A stretch of 64,000 bases of DNA from JAFGPL01 sp963781805 (GCA_963781805.1 CAWAHF010000004.1:2294001-2358000); one strand, 5' to 3'; counted from the stretch's first letter, positions 27,663 to 37,112 are shown. The notes: generated from the letters alone by a model not told the origin. Program-made: numbers and translations.

Positions 27663-28052
27663 ATGAAGAAAAAGCTAAATTTTGTCCCTTATAATCCAAA
27701 GCTGAAAATATTAGCCCGCAACCTTCGGAATAATTCTACCAAAGCTGAAATTTTATTATGGCATTATTTAAAGGGAAAGCAAATAAAGGGTTATGACTTC
27801 CACAGACAAAAACCAGTTGATAATTATATACTTGATTTCTTTTGTCCGAATTTAATGTTGGGAATTGAATTGGATGGGTATTCCCACAATTTCGACGAAA
27901 TAGTTGAAAAGGACATGAAAAAAGAATTAAAAATGAAAGAGTTGGGAATTGCCATCCTTAGGTTTGATGATAGTGAAGTAATGGATGATATGGATAATGT
28001 ATTGAGAGTGATTGAAGGATTTATTGATGAATATGAAAAGTCACACCCCTAA
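27663..28052 (+). CDS. DUF559/Vsr-like endonuclease domain protein, copy 3
   Basis: Third copy of the nuclease. It shares KDM with copy 2 and KMKEL with copy 1, and alone has VLRVIEG in place of VLKVIEG near the C-terminus. This mosaic of differences suggests either stepwise duplication or gene conversion among copies. All catalytic residues are kept. Beyond its right palindrome (ending 28068) the sequence leaves the repeat and enters unique spacer, marking the array's edge. Confidence 0.88.
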   Translation: MKKKLNFVPYNPKLKILARNLRNNSTKAEILLWHYLKGKQIKGYDFHRQKPVDNYILDFFCPNLMLGIELDGYSHNFDEIVEKDMKKELKMKELGIAILRFDDSEVMDDMDNVLRVIEGFIDEYEKSHP

Positions 28053-28092
28053 CCCCTCTCAAGAGGGGAATAAACCCTCCAATTAAAATACA

Positions 28093-28130
28093 AAAACGCT
28101 GAATGAAGATATAATTCTCCTCAGCGTTTT
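28093..28130. terminator. Bidirectional terminator hairpin
   Basis: 10-bp perfect stem AAAACGCTGA/TCAGCGTTTT with an 18-base loop. T-rich on both strands, so it can end both the DUF559 transcripts (plus) and the kinase gene (minus). Confidence 0.75.
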
Positions 28131-28151
28131 CATTTTATTACATAAAATGAT

Positions 28152-29231
28152 TTATCTCTTTACCCTGGCATTACCTTTCCAGATGCTCCAAACCTGGTCC
28201 TCATCTGCCGGTTGTGCATAATCTGTGAGAAATGTGGTGGCCAGTGCTCCGCTTGCCCAGCCAAACTGAATCCATTTTTCAGCATCCCAGCCTTTTAAAA
28301 CTGCATAAATCATACCGCCTACAAATCCGTCACCGCCTCCGATACGGTCAAGAACTGTTATCTCGCGCGGTTCAACCACATGCCAGTTTTCTCCTTCGAG
28401 CATTATAGCACCCCAGAGATGACTGTTGGTACTAATCACCTGGCGCAGGGTTGTGGCAAAAACCGATGCATTCGGGAAAGCTTTCTTCACCCTTCCTATC
28501 ATCACCTTGAAACTTTCAATCTTATCTGCCAGATCTTTTCCACCAGCTTCGGGACCTTCGATTCCAAGACATAACTGAAAATCTTCTTCATTTCCGACAA
28601 GAATATCAGATATACTTGCAATTTCTTTGAAAATTTCGTGTAACTCCTTTTCACGGTTCTTCCAGAAGGAAGCACGGTAATTCAAATCAAAAGAAATCCG
28701 GGTGCCATATTTTTTGGCAGCTCTGGCAAGCTCCAGGCAAAAATTGCCGGTCTCAGGAGAAAGGGCTCCGATTAAACCTGAAAGATGAACGATCTGTACA
28801 CCTTCTTTTCCGAATATTCGATCAAGATCGAAATCTTTCACATTAAGCGTTCTTCCTACCTCACCTGCACGGTCGTTTTGAACCCGTGGACCACGGCTGC
28901 CGTATCCGCTGTCGGCAATATTAAACTGGTGGCGATACCCCCAGGGATCTCCCTGCTCAACTTCTTTTCCTTCATAGGACATATGGCGGCCTGCGAGATT
29001 GTCTTTAATAAACCTTGCAATAGGGCTGTCTTTTACAAAAGTAGTAAGCACCTTAACCGGAAGCCCAAGATAAGAAGCTATACTGGCAACATTTGTTTCA
29101 GCGCTCGTAGCCTGCATTGTAAAAGTACTACTGCTATGCACAGGTTGTCCGTTGGCTGGGGTTATCCGAACACCCATACTGGTGGGAACGATTAATGAAT
29201 AGGTAAAATCTTTTTTAAGTTCAATTTTCAT
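28152..29231 (-). CDS. PfkB family sugar kinase (2-keto-3-deoxygluconate kinase-like)
   Basis: A 359-residue ribokinase/PfkB-family carbohydrate kinase. Seen: N-terminal sugar-binding region with GGN/TNVA-like element (ATSAETNVASIASYLG), the ISFDLNYRASFW block where the Asn-Tyr-Arg pattern is typical of KDG kinases, GNEEDFQ, and the C-terminal anion-hole motif DRIGGGDGFVGGMIYAV with the catalytic Asp. An insertion at about residues 95-130 is longer than in many relatives. Probably phosphorylates KDG or a related keto-sugar after uronate breakdown. No pathway genes lie beside it, so the substrate is a guess. Confidence 0.82.
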   Translation of the reverse strand: MKIELKKDFTYSLIVPTSMGVRITPANGQPVHSSSTFTMQATSAETNVASIASYLGLPVKVLTTFVKDSPIARFIKDNLAGRHMSYEGKEVEQGDPWGYRHQFNIADSGYGSRGPRVQNDRAGEVGRTLNVKDFDLDRIFGKEGVQIVHLSGLIGALSPETGNFCLELARAAKKYGTRISFDLNYRASFWKNREKELHEIFKEIASISDILVGNEEDFQLCLGIEGPEAGGKDLADKIESFKVMIGRVKKAFPNASVFATTLRQVISTNSHLWGAIMLEGENWHVVEPREITVLDRIGGGDGFVGGMIYAVLKGWDAEKWIQFGWASGALATTFLTDYAQPADEDQVWSIWKGNARVKR

Positions 29232-29568
29232 ATGAGTCTATTTTTAAAGTATTAATTGATTTATATTTATAACTGAATTATTTATTGGTTTGTAAAGTTA
29301 AAAAAATGACAAAAAAAACAAGTTAATTGTACAAATGGCCAACTATTATTTATAAAAACTATTTAGAGTGGAGGTAAATCCTGTAAAAGAATTTGTTAAT
29401 AATCATAAAAATAATTTATTTTTAAGTAATATTTAATTTTCACTACTCGTTTTTCAAGTGTAAAAGTAATTTTGGGAGATTCCTGAAAATCCCTCGGAGT
29501 TCCTAAAAGAGTAAGGGGTGAATGCCAAAAAACCAAAAGAGTAGGCAAAACTATAACCTAAACCAACC
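29232..29568. other. Divergent promoter region between the kinase and outer-membrane protein genes
   Basis: 337 bp without a gene. TAATTTTG at 29467-29474 fits the TAnnTTTG -7 consensus for the plus-strand gene, leaving a leader of about 90 bases. The leader contains two similar AAAAGAGTA words (about 29504 and 29537). Nothing else was recognised. Confidence 0.45.
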
Positions 29569-30225
29569 ATGAAAAAATCTATTTTATTTCTATCATTCAT
29601 TTTCATTTTAATACCTGTTTGTCTTCAGGCTCAATTTTTTATTGGAGGAAATATAAGTTTTAATTCTTCCGGAGGTAAGCAGGAAGCGCCTAATAACAAT
29701 AGTGATCTGACAAAAACCCTGGGCATCGCTTTTAATCCAATGTTCGGTTATTACCTGAATGAGGATTTGGCAGGGGGTATTCGTTTAGGAGCATCAATGG
29801 ATAAAACTACTACTCCTCCAGTATTTACAGATGGAGATGAAACAATAACTATTTCATCTACATTTGGATTTATGCCTTTTATTCGTTATCATTTTGTTCG
29901 GTTTAATAAATTTTCTGTGTTTGGGCAGGGACAATTCGGAGTTACCTTCGGTTCTCAGAAAACGAAAGTAGGAGATACTGAAACGAATAAGATAAAAATA
30001 TCAACCTTTGGAATTAGTTTATATCCAGGACTTTCATTCGATGTAAGTGATAATTTTTCACTTGAAACCCAGATTAATGCATTTGGACTTGGATATTCTG
30101 TTTCTACGAGAAATAACGAAACCACATCGGATAAAACAACAACTTCAAATGGTTATTTTGGGGTAAATCTGGATAACATCAAAACGCTTGGCTCTATCAG
30201 TGTTGGCGCTATTTACAGATTCTAG
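29569..30225 (+). CDS. Outer-membrane beta-barrel protein (OmpA/porin-like fold)
   Basis: A 218-residue protein with a signal peptide ending LQAQF at about residue 22 and a barrel of alternating hydrophobic strands: FIGGNISFNSSGG, LGIAFNPMFGYYLNEDLAGGIRLGASM, FGFMPFIRYHFVRFNKFSVFGQGQFGVTFGS, FGISLYPGLSFDVSDNFSLETQI, ending GSISVGAIYRF with the C-terminal aromatic residue needed for outer-membrane insertion. This is an eight-strand barrel of the outer membrane protein beta-barrel domain type. Function unknown. It is monocistronic, followed by a strong terminator. Confidence 0.85.
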   Translation: MKKSILFLSFIFILIPVCLQAQFFIGGNISFNSSGGKQEAPNNNSDLTKTLGIAFNPMFGYYLNEDLAGGIRLGASMDKTTTPPVFTDGDETITISSTFGFMPFIRYHFVRFNKFSVFGQGQFGVTFGSQKTKVGDTETNKIKISTFGISLYPGLSFDVSDNFSLETQINAFGLGYSVSTRNNETTSDKTTTSNGYFGVNLDNIKTLGSISVGAIYRF

Positions 30226-30558
30226 CTTTTTTTATAAGTCAATTATTATCCTTAAATTTTTTAATAATTAAGCTTCATTCCGATAGATGTCGAAATGAAG
30301 CTTTTTTATTTTCATTTTTCGATATTATAGATATTGATTCCAGAACATATTCCGGAATAATATTGTAGATATGCGTACTTTGAATTAGTTTTAAGTGATA
30401 TTTTATGTCGTGCGAATAAATGGAAGTGAAGCTTTTGCTGAGAAGACATTGAGGTAGCCGGTGTATAAGTATTAGAGTCTTGTGATATATTCACACACTC
30501 CCGGTTTCCAATTCACTTTCCATTTCTGACTTTTGACTTAACCTAAAAATATATAACG
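30226..30558. other. Intergenic region before the GH43 gene
   Basis: 333 bp without a gene apart from the terminator at 30270-30308. The rest is AT-rich spacer; no convincing promoter element for the GH43 gene was found. Confidence 0.45.
30270..30308 (+). terminator. Rho-independent terminator of the outer-membrane protein gene
   Basis: Stem AAGCTTCATT/AATGAAGCTT with inner CGA/TCG pairing and a T run (TTTTTT) right after. Ends the gene stopping at 30225. Confidence 0.8.
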
Positions 30559-32751
30559 ATGAAAATTCAGCGTAAAATCCAAAAAAATTCTGTAATTATA
30601 AAGTTCAATATTTTATATACGTCAATGATTCTGGCGGTTATGATTATTTGGAACTATCCACAGGTATTAGCCCAGAAATCATCCAGGACTGCAAATAAGT
30701 CAGATAAAGGGAATGTTGTTCAAACAGAAACGAACAAAACATGGACTTCTGATAACGGGAACGGAACCTATACAAATCCGTTGTTTTATGACGAGTTTTC
30801 TGATCCTGATATGATTCGGGTTGGAGATGATTATTACCTCACAGGAACTACCATGCATACCATGCCTGGATTACCTATCCTACATTCAAAAGACCTGGTT
30901 AACTGGGATTTTATCTGTTATGCAGTGGAAAAACTGGATATGGGACCCGAATTCAGACTTGAAAACGGAAGAGATGTCTATGGACAGGGAATCTGGGCGC
31001 CCAGTTTTCGTTATCACAATGGCACCTATTATATTTTCACCAATGTGAACAGGTATAATACACAGCTTTATACAGCAACAAATCCGGCAGGACCATGGAA
31101 ACACAGCACAATGAAGGTTGGGTTGCACGATCTTTCCGTTCTTTTTGACGAGGACGGGAAAATATATGTTGTATGGGGTTATGATGAAGTCCGACTCGCA
31201 CAACTGACTAAAGATCTCCTGGATACCATTCCCGGAACCGGAAAAATAATTATTCAGAGAGGGAGCGGTGCAGGTGAAGGAAGCCATTTTTATAAAATTG
31301 ACGGAAGGTATTATATTACCAATACCAACTATGATCCTGTTTGTTACCAGGTATGCCTCCGGGCTGACAATCCCTATGGTCCGTATGAAATAAATGTAAT
31401 GAGCGCTGAAGAAAACCTCGGTATAGGTACCGGCTGGAGACTATTTAATTATGTAGACGGTCCTCCCTACCCTCTTATTCCGCCACAGGAAAATTTTGTA
31501 GGTTGCATTCCATTACACCAGGGTGGGATTGTGCAGATTCAATCGGGTGAATGGTGGGGATGGTCTATGATGGATCACAATTCGGTGGGTAGGCTCACCT
31601 GTTTATCTCCTGTTACCTGGGTGGATGACTGGCCCTATTTTGGGTTGCCCGGTAATCTTAAAAGATCACCTGAAACATGGATTAAACCAAATACCGGATT
31701 TTCTTCCCAACCGCATGCTCCCTACCAAAGAAGCGATGATTTCTCCGGTCCTAACCTTATACCGGTTTGGCAATGGAATCATGTTCCGGTGAATAATAAA
31801 TGGTCACTCTCTGCCCGAAAAGGATATTTACGCTTAAATGCGCTTCCGGCTGAAAGCTTTTGGCACGCGCGAAACTCTCTTACCCAACGTGCTGTTGGTC
31901 CGGAATCGGAAGCAACCACAAGTATTGAAACAAAGGGAATGAAACCCGGAGATGTCGCCGGCCTTGCATTATTGAATTTTCCGTATGCATGGATTGGAAT
32001 AGCAAAAACGAAGGAAGGAATTGAGATTCAACAATTCGATCAGCAAACATCTCATCTGGATAATCACAAAACAGAAGCTGGCAAAATATGGCTTCGTGTT
32101 CACTGTAATTTTGATACTGAAATGGCTGAATTCAGCTACAGTACAGATGGATCAGAATTTAAAATATTCGGATTGGATTACACCATGGTGTTTCAACTTA
32201 GGACATTCCAGGGTGTACGGTTTGCTTTGTTCCATTATAATGTAACCGGTGTTGAAGGGGGATATACTGATTTTGATAATTTCATTGTTTATGAACCGCG
32301 TCCACATGGATTAACTCAACCTATACCCTACGGAAAATCTATTGTCCTAACCAGTCTTGCGGACAGCACGGTTCTTGTCAACTGGAAAGATTTTGTGCGA
32401 CCTGTAGCGCATAACAGTCAATTTACAAATGGAAAGAATTCTTATTTTCGGGTGTTGGATCGCGGTAACGGCAGGATAGCCCTTCAGTCGGTTGTTGATA
32501 ATGGATTCGTAACGGTCATTGGAGCAGGTGAAATGGCTGAAGTAAGAATTGAGAAAGAGGAAAAAGGAGATGCATCCTTGTTCCAATGGCAGGACATGTT
32601 AAGAGGCGATCTTATGCTCATGTCTTTAAAAACCCATAAATACCTGTTTGCCGATCCATTTGCCGAAAGTCTGTGCTCGGCTGATTCTCCGGGTGCAATG
32701 CCAAACCGGAAAGAAGGATCGTGCTTTGTATGGAAACTTTTTGAGGATTAA
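30559..32751 (+). CDS. Glycoside hydrolase family 43 with C-terminal beta-sandwich and beta-trefoil-like domains
   Basis: A 730-residue exported glycosidase, probably beta-xylosidase or arabinofuranosidase. Seen: signal-like N-terminus ending VLAQK near residue 39; five-bladed propeller domain with the general base Asp in DEFSDPDMIRVGDDYYL, the pKa-modulating Asp in LFDEDGKIYVVWG and the acid Glu in GAGEGSHFYKIDGRYYIT; a concanavalin-like accessory domain (about residues 390-580; RSDDFSGPNLIPVWQWNH); and a last domain (about 590-730) that resembles a fascin/ricin-type trefoil. No SusC/SusD pair or other carbohydrate genes adjoin it, so it is not in a classical polysaccharide utilisation locus. 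Confidence 0.9.
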   Translation: MKIQRKIQKNSVIIKFNILYTSMILAVMIIWNYPQVLAQKSSRTANKSDKGNVVQTETNKTWTSDNGNGTYTNPLFYDEFSDPDMIRVGDDYYLTGTTMHTMPGLPILHSKDLVNWDFICYAVEKLDMGPEFRLENGRDVYGQGIWAPSFRYHNGTYYIFTNVNRYNTQLYTATNPAGPWKHSTMKVGLHDLSVLFDEDGKIYVVWGYDEVRLAQLTKDLLDTIPGTGKIIIQRGSGAGEGSHFYKIDGRYYITNTNYDPVCYQVCLRADNPYGPYEINVMSAEENLGIGTGWRLFNYVDGPPYPLIPPQENFVGCIPLHQGGIVQIQSGEWWGWSMMDHNSVGRLTCLSPVTWVDDWPYFGLPGNLKRSPETWIKPNTGFSSQPHAPYQRSDDFSGPNLIPVWQWNHVPVNNKWSLSARKGYLRLNALPAESFWHARNSLTQRAVGPESEATTSIETKGMKPGDVAGLALLNFPYAWIGIAKTKEGIEIQQFDQQTSHLDNHKTEAGKIWLRVHCNFDTEMAEFSYSTDGSEFKIFGLDYTMVFQLRTFQGVRFALFHYNVTGVEGGYTDFDNFIVYEPRPHGLTQPIPYGKSIVLTSLADSTVLVNWKDFVRPVAHNSQFTNGKNSYFRVLDRGNGRIALQSVVDNGFVTVIGAGEMAEVRIEKEEKGDASLFQWQDMLRGDLMLMSLKTHKYLFADPFAESLCSADSPGAMPNRKEGSCFVWKLFED

Positions 32752-32853
32752 AATTTTTTTTATAGATTCGGTTTAATTCTTAATATCATCCATCCTTTTA
32801 TCATTCCCGAGGTTTTAGGTTTTTGGTGATGAATTTTTGAAAAAATAGTTAAA

Positions 32854-32883
32854 AAAGTAGGGTAAAACTATTTTCATTCGGTT
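32854..32883 (+). promoter_or_regulatory. Putative ECF-type promoter ahead of the sigma gene
   Basis: AAAGTAGGGTAAA at 32854-32866 and TCATTCGGTT at 32874-32883. The same two blocks at the same spacing (25 bp from first A to CGGTT) recur at 43686-43715 ahead of the repeat protein gene. This suggests -35 and -10 boxes of one ECF sigma factor, probably the adjacent one acting on itself. Confidence 0.6.
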
Positions 32884-32940
32884 TTATATTGAATTAACTT
32901 TATATGGAGTTCAGTTATTTAGAACATAAGGTTAAATAGA

Positions 32941-33426
32941 TTGACGAAAGAAGAATTTAAAGTTTTGTTTGATACCTATTTCGATTCTGTACGAAACTAC
33001 CTATTTTTTAGGGGTACAGAAAAAGAAACAGCGACTGATTTAGCCCAGGATGTTTTTATGCGTGTCTGGGAAAAACAGTTAAAGGTTGATTCGAAAGGAG
33101 TACTTAGTCTTTTATATAAAATTGCAAGTGATATGTTAATCAGCAGGTATAGAAGAGAAACACTGGAACTTAACTACAGAAAATCGTTAAAATTCGATGA
33201 GCACGATGCTTCCCCTGTAGAACAGTTGCAATATAAAGAATTACAAGTAAAGTATACAACAGCGCTTGCACAACTGGATGAAAAACACCGCACCGTATTT
33301 CTGATGGCTCGTATGGAGGGTTTGAAATACCATGAAATTGCAGAAAGACTGAATCTGAGCGTAAAAGCTGTAGAAAAAAGAATGAGTCAGACACTGGCCT
33401 ATTTAAAAAAAGCATTGGGGGGATAG
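32941..33426 (+). CDS. ECF-type RNA polymerase sigma factor
   Basis: A 161-residue ECF (sigma-70 family) factor. Region 2 spans about residues 5-75 with TDLAQDVFMRVWEK, and region 4 about 100-158 with the HTH core LKYHEIAERLNLSVKAVEKRMSQTLAYLKKAL. It belongs to the FecI-like Bacteroidota type paired with FecR. The start is TTG 32941; upstream stop codons and an AAGG site 9 bp before support it. The stop codon abuts the FecR-like gene's ATG with no gap. It probably transcribes its own operon and other genes with the motif at 32854. Confidence 0.93.
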   Translation: MTKEEFKVLFDTYFDSVRNYLFFRGTEKETATDLAQDVFMRVWEKQLKVDSKGVLSLLYKIASDMLISRYRRETLELNYRKSLKFDEHDASPVEQLQYKELQVKYTTALAQLDEKHRTVFLMARMEGLKYHEIAERLNLSVKAVEKRMSQTLAYLKKALGG

Positions 33427-34302
33427 ATGTCTAAAAAACAACAACATATTAAAAATCAATCGGACAGAGGAAAGGAACCCATGAAAATGATTCCTGATGC
33501 CACCATTCCCTGGGAAAAAAGTAAAGAGCAGGTATGGTCGGAACTGGAAAAAAGAATTGAATCTGTGGAAACTCCAGGCAAAATTGTTATTCTTAAACCA
33601 TGGATGAAGTTAGCTGCTGCCGCGGTTATCACCCTTCTGATAGGAATTGCAACCCTAATGCAATTGTATACCCGAACCATAAGAATACCTGCAGGTCAAC
33701 ATAGCAGCATATCCCTTCCCGATAATTCCCGTGTTAACTTAAATGCTCAATCAACTTTATCTTATAAACCATTGATGTGGATATTTTCACGAAAAACTAA
33801 ACTTGAAGGGGAAGGCTATTTTGAAGTTCAAAAGGGAAAGAAGTTTGAGGTTTTATCCGATTTGGGCAAAACAATAGTTCTGGGCACAAGTTTCAATATC
33901 TATTCCCGGAAGAATCAATACCAGGCCACCTGTATCACTGGCACCGTAAAGGTAACAGAAAAAGAGAATCATAAAGTAGTGGTTTTAAAACCGGGTCAGA
34001 AGGCCGAAATCAACGCTAAAGGTACTTTGCAGGTTTTATCTGATATTAATACTGAACAAACATTATCGTGGATGTCTGATCGCTTTAGTTTCACATCCGT
34101 GCCTGTAAGGCAGGTACTTGAAGAAATTGGCAGACAATACAATATTAAAATTACTATTTCAGGTAATATTGATAAAACATATACCGGTAACTTTAACAAA
34201 GTCAATTCAGCAGATGCCGCTTTGAATATTGTTTGTGGTCCCCTAAATTTAAACTTTGTCCGTAAGTCAGAAAATGAATATGTCATTTCCGGGAAAAATT
34301 AG
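33427..34302 (+). CDS. FecR family anti-sigma factor
   Basis: A 291-residue single-pass inner-membrane regulator: cytoplasmic N-terminal part (1-58), membrane helix about 62-82, periplasmic FecR domain (RTIRIPAGQHSSISLPDNSRVNLNAQSTLSY, GEGYFEVQKGKKFEVLSDLGKTIVLGTSFNIYSR) and the C-terminal DUF4974-type segment (FTSVPVRQVLEEIGRQYNIKITI). It keeps the ECF factor inactive until signalled by the TonB-dependent receptor encoded next. The 3' end overlaps the start region of that receptor gene by about 30 bp. Confidence 0.92.
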   Translation: MSKKQQHIKNQSDRGKEPMKMIPDATIPWEKSKEQVWSELEKRIESVETPGKIVILKPWMKLAAAAVITLLIGIATLMQLYTRTIRIPAGQHSSISLPDNSRVNLNAQSTLSYKPLMWIFSRKTKLEGEGYFEVQKGKKFEVLSDLGKTIVLGTSFNIYSRKNQYQATCITGTVKVTEKENHKVVVLKPGQKAEINAKGTLQVLSDINTEQTLSWMSDRFSFTSVPVRQVLEEIGRQYNIKITISGNIDKTYTGNFNKVNSADAALNIVCGPLNLNFVRKSENEYVISGKN

Positions 34303-36805
34303 TATTCTATATTTATATAAAATTATAATTATTCTGGCATTATCATGTCTGGGTTCTGTTTCTTTTTCACAGGAAGTCAAAATTAAATGCACCAACGAAC
34401 CACTGAATAAAATTCTGATAACACTCAGAGATAATTATAATATCATGCTATCTTTTGATGATAGCCAACTCGCTAATTACAGGCTGACTGTCGATAAGAC
34501 TTTTTCATCTGTTACGCATGCATTTAATTTTTTACTTAGAGGATTACCGCTGAGCTATGAGGTTTCGGGCGGAGTATATATCATTTACCTGGTTGAGACA
34601 AAAGAAAAACCTAAGAAATACCTGATTGCCGGGAGAATATATGACAAAACCAATCTTGAAACACTTCCGTTTTCAAGTGTTATGATAAATAATACAGGAT
34701 TAATTTCGGATGCCAAGGGCTATTTTTCATTAACTTCTTCCTACGATAGCATCTTCAATATTAAAATCTCATACCTTGGTTATTATATTCTCGATACTAC
34801 CCTTTCAGCAGGGACAAATTATTCATTTAAACTGATTCCTTCGGTTGTTGCCCTTGATGAAATAATCGTGGAAGGCTCTGCGATTGCAAGAACAATTAAT
34901 ACGGGTACACTGCCCGGTATATCCAGGTTAAATCATAAAGTTGCTTATTTTCTGCCTGGTAACGGTGATAATTCCATTTTTAACTTATTAAGACTTCAGA
35001 CCGGAGTGCTGGCTGCCGGGGAACAATCTTCCGATTTAATTATCTGGGGAAGCTACGAAGGCCAAAGCCAGGTAATTTTCGACGGATTTACCCTGTATGG
35101 AATGAAGAACTTTAATGACAACATAAGCGCAGTAAATCCATTTATGGCTAAAGATATTAAGGTTTTGAAGGGCGGATACAGCGCTGAATACGGAGAACGG
35201 GTTGGTGGCATTGTTGATATTAGCGGAATTGATGGAAATCGTTTATCTCCATCAGTACAATTTTGTATAAATAATATGACGTTGAGCGGAATGGCAAGCG
35301 TACCATTTAAGAAAAAATCATCACTTATACTTGCATACAGGCAAACCTATTATGAACTTTATGATCCGATTTCTTTTACCAGCTTTGGTTCGGGCTCTGG
35401 TTCAGGCAGGGGAGGGCAAAGCGGTGGTGCAGATTATTACGTCTCTCCGGAATATCAGTTTAGAGATATTAATCTTAAATATTCAGGAAGCGGTAAAAAG
35501 AGCAATTACTACATAAGCCTTTATGGCGGAAAAGATAAGTTCTTATACTCACTCAATGAGGAAAGTCCCGGGAAAACAATAACACTTGATCATGATGAAG
35601 GCAACTTCCAGTTTGGTGGATCCGCTTTTTATGGATTTACATGGAAAGAAAAGCATTCAACCAATGCTATTATAAGTTATTCAACACTGCATACGGACAG
35701 AGAACATCTGGTAGAGACTGAAAATACTAAGGGACCAAGAGATTCTATAAGTATTTATGAAAATTATCACGCGGAGATCAATGAAGTAAATGCCCGGATT
35801 GATAATAATCTCAACCTTTCAGATTATCATCATGTTAATATAGGTTTGGGTATACTCTACTATTTTACATCGCTTGAAAGTACGTATACAGATTTGGAGT
35901 TAGGTAACAGCGCACCCATGCAGGTACCATATATCTATTTACAGGATAATATTACACTTTTTAAAAAACTAACGTTTAAACCTGGTTTGCGGGCCGATTA
36001 TCTTACTTCCTCACAAAAAATATACATTCAGCCAAGGTTATCAGCAGTTTATAAATTTAATGAGAATTTAAAAATCAATTCTGCAGCAGGAACTTATAAC
36101 CAGTTTACTGCCAAGAATATGATCCTGGACCCATCGGGAAATTACAGGTTCGTATGGGAACTTTGTGATGATGTAAGTATTCCCGTGTTGAATTCCATGC
36201 ATTACACAGCCGGAATTTCGTTTACAAAAAATGATTTTACGGCAAGTATTGAAGGCTATTTGAAAAAAACGAAGGGCATCATTCGCTATCTGCAAACAAG
36301 TGAAAGACTTTTCAAATATGAGGGTGATGCAAATACTAAAGGAGTGGATTTATTTGTCAAAAAGGATTTTAAAAATCAGACGTTCTGGATTTCGTACACA
36401 CTAAGCAAAACGGAAGAACATTTTTCTTATTTCAGTTCGGATGAATACAAACCTGCCATGCAGGATCAACGGCATGAAATTAAATTTGCCGGACTGGCAA
36501 AATTCAAGTCTTTTCACCTATCGGCTAATTATGTATACGGTTCAGGGCTTCCTGACCCAAATTTATTACCGGATACTGTGAATTATGTCAAACGTTACAG
36601 CCGGCTGGATGCATCTGCAATCTATAAATTTTCTATTAAGAAACTACACCTGGATGCAGGCTTTTCTGTACTTAATGTTATGAATACCGAAAATATAAAA
36701 TATGCCAATTTTACCCGTATACCTACCGATGCAACCACTACTGTAAGCGTTTATGCAGAGGCAGTTCCAAGGACCTTTACACTGTTTTTGAATGTTTATT
36801 TTTAA
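34274..36805 (+). CDS. TonB-dependent receptor with STN signalling domain
   Basis: An outer-membrane transducer/receptor of about 843 residues. Order of parts: signal peptide ending VSFSQ, STN domain (EVKIKCTNEPLNKILITLRDNYNIML), carboxypeptidase-regulatory-like beta-sandwich (LIAGRIYDKTNLETLPFSSVMIN), plug domain (GQSQVIFDGFTLYG, FMAKDIKVLKGGYSAEYGERVGGIVDI), and a 22-strand barrel ending in YAEAVPRTFTLFLNVYF. The start is ATG 34274 or 34280 rather than the in-frame TTG at 34256. STN plus adjacent FecR and ECF factor make a cell-surface signalling trio. No SusD partner follows, so the ligand need not be a glycan. Confidence 0.9.
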   Translation: MNMSFPGKISILYLYKIIIILALSCLGSVSFSQEVKIKCTNEPLNKILITLRDNYNIMLSFDDSQLANYRLTVDKTFSSVTHAFNFLLRGLPLSYEVSGGVYIIYLVETKEKPKKYLIAGRIYDKTNLETLPFSSVMINNTGLISDAKGYFSLTSSYDSIFNIKISYLGYYILDTTLSAGTNYSFKLIPSVVALDEIIVEGSAIARTINTGTLPGISRLNHKVAYFLPGNGDNSIFNLLRLQTGVLAAGEQSSDLIIWGSYEGQSQVIFDGFTLYGMKNFNDNISAVNPFMAKDIKVLKGGYSAEYGERVGGIVDISGIDGNRLSPSVQFCINNMTLSGMASVPFKKKSSLILAYRQTYYELYDPISFTSFGSGSGSGRGGQSGGADYYVSPEYQFRDINLKYSGSGKKSNYYISLYGGKDKFLYSLNEESPGKTITLDHDEGNFQFGGSAFYGFTWKEKHSTNAIISYSTLHTDREHLVETENTKGPRDSISIYENYHAEINEVNARIDNNLNLSDYHHVNIGLGILYYFTSLESTYTDLELGNSAPMQVPYIYLQDNITLFKKLTFKPGLRADYLTSSQKIYIQPRLSAVYKFNENLKINSAAGTYNQFTAKNMILDPSGNYRFVWELCDDVSIPVLNSMHYTAGISFTKNDFTASIEGYLKKTKGIIRYLQTSERLFKYEGDANTKGVDLFVKKDFKNQTFWISYTLSKTEEHFSYFSSDEYKPAMQDQRHEIKFAGLAKFKSFHLSANYVYGSGLPDPNLLPDTVNYVKRYSRLDASAIYKFSIKKLHLDAGFSVLNVMNTENIKYANFTRIPTDATTTVSVYAEAVPRTFTLFLNVYF

Positions 36806-37112
36806 GCTTTTGTCAACTATCTTAATTCTCAGATAAAAATATTAAGAAAAATCCAATCATATAAATGTGCCTTCTTTTTTTATATGCAATATTATGTGAA
36901 CTTTGTATAGGTATTTTATTTGAGCAATAAGTTTTAAAAGACAATTAGATATACTCAGAGCTTAAAATGTATAAAAACATATTTAATTATCGATTAAATA
37001 GTATCAATCATAACATTTTAAAGAATAGAAGAACAATTGACTTAATGTTAACCATATGCTGAAATAATCTGATTGTTTTATTCGTACCACTCTCCAGTTT
37101 AAATTTTAAAAC
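36806..37112. other. Intergenic region before the cotransporter gene
   Basis: 307 bp of very AT-rich spacer with no gene, no clear terminator and no clear TAnnTTTG element. Confidence 0.4.

Larger units (their letters stand above)
26415..28068 (+). repeat. Tandem triplication of a 604-bp DUF559 unit with palindromic terminal inverted repeats
   Basis: Three 446-bp elements (26415-26860, 27019-27464, 27623-28068) repeat with a 604-bp period. Each begins with CCCCTCTTGAGAGGGG plus CCAGGGGTGTGA and ends with the complement of the same 28 bp apart from two mismatches (CC versus TT in the middle). Each end is itself a 7-bp stem hairpin with a 2-base loop. The gene fills the element: ATG 13 bp after the left repeat, and the last three codons plus stop lie inside the right repeat. 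The two 158-bp spacers read as identical, so the array arose by tandem duplication of element plus spacer. Confidence 0.9.

Noticed and set aside
26318..28068. CRISPR array
   Set aside because: Repeats are 604 bp apart with a protein gene inside; not a repeat-spacer array.
34256..34273. TTG start for the TonB-dependent receptor
   Set aside because: Adds a few residues before a clear signal peptide; ATG 34274/34280 fits better.
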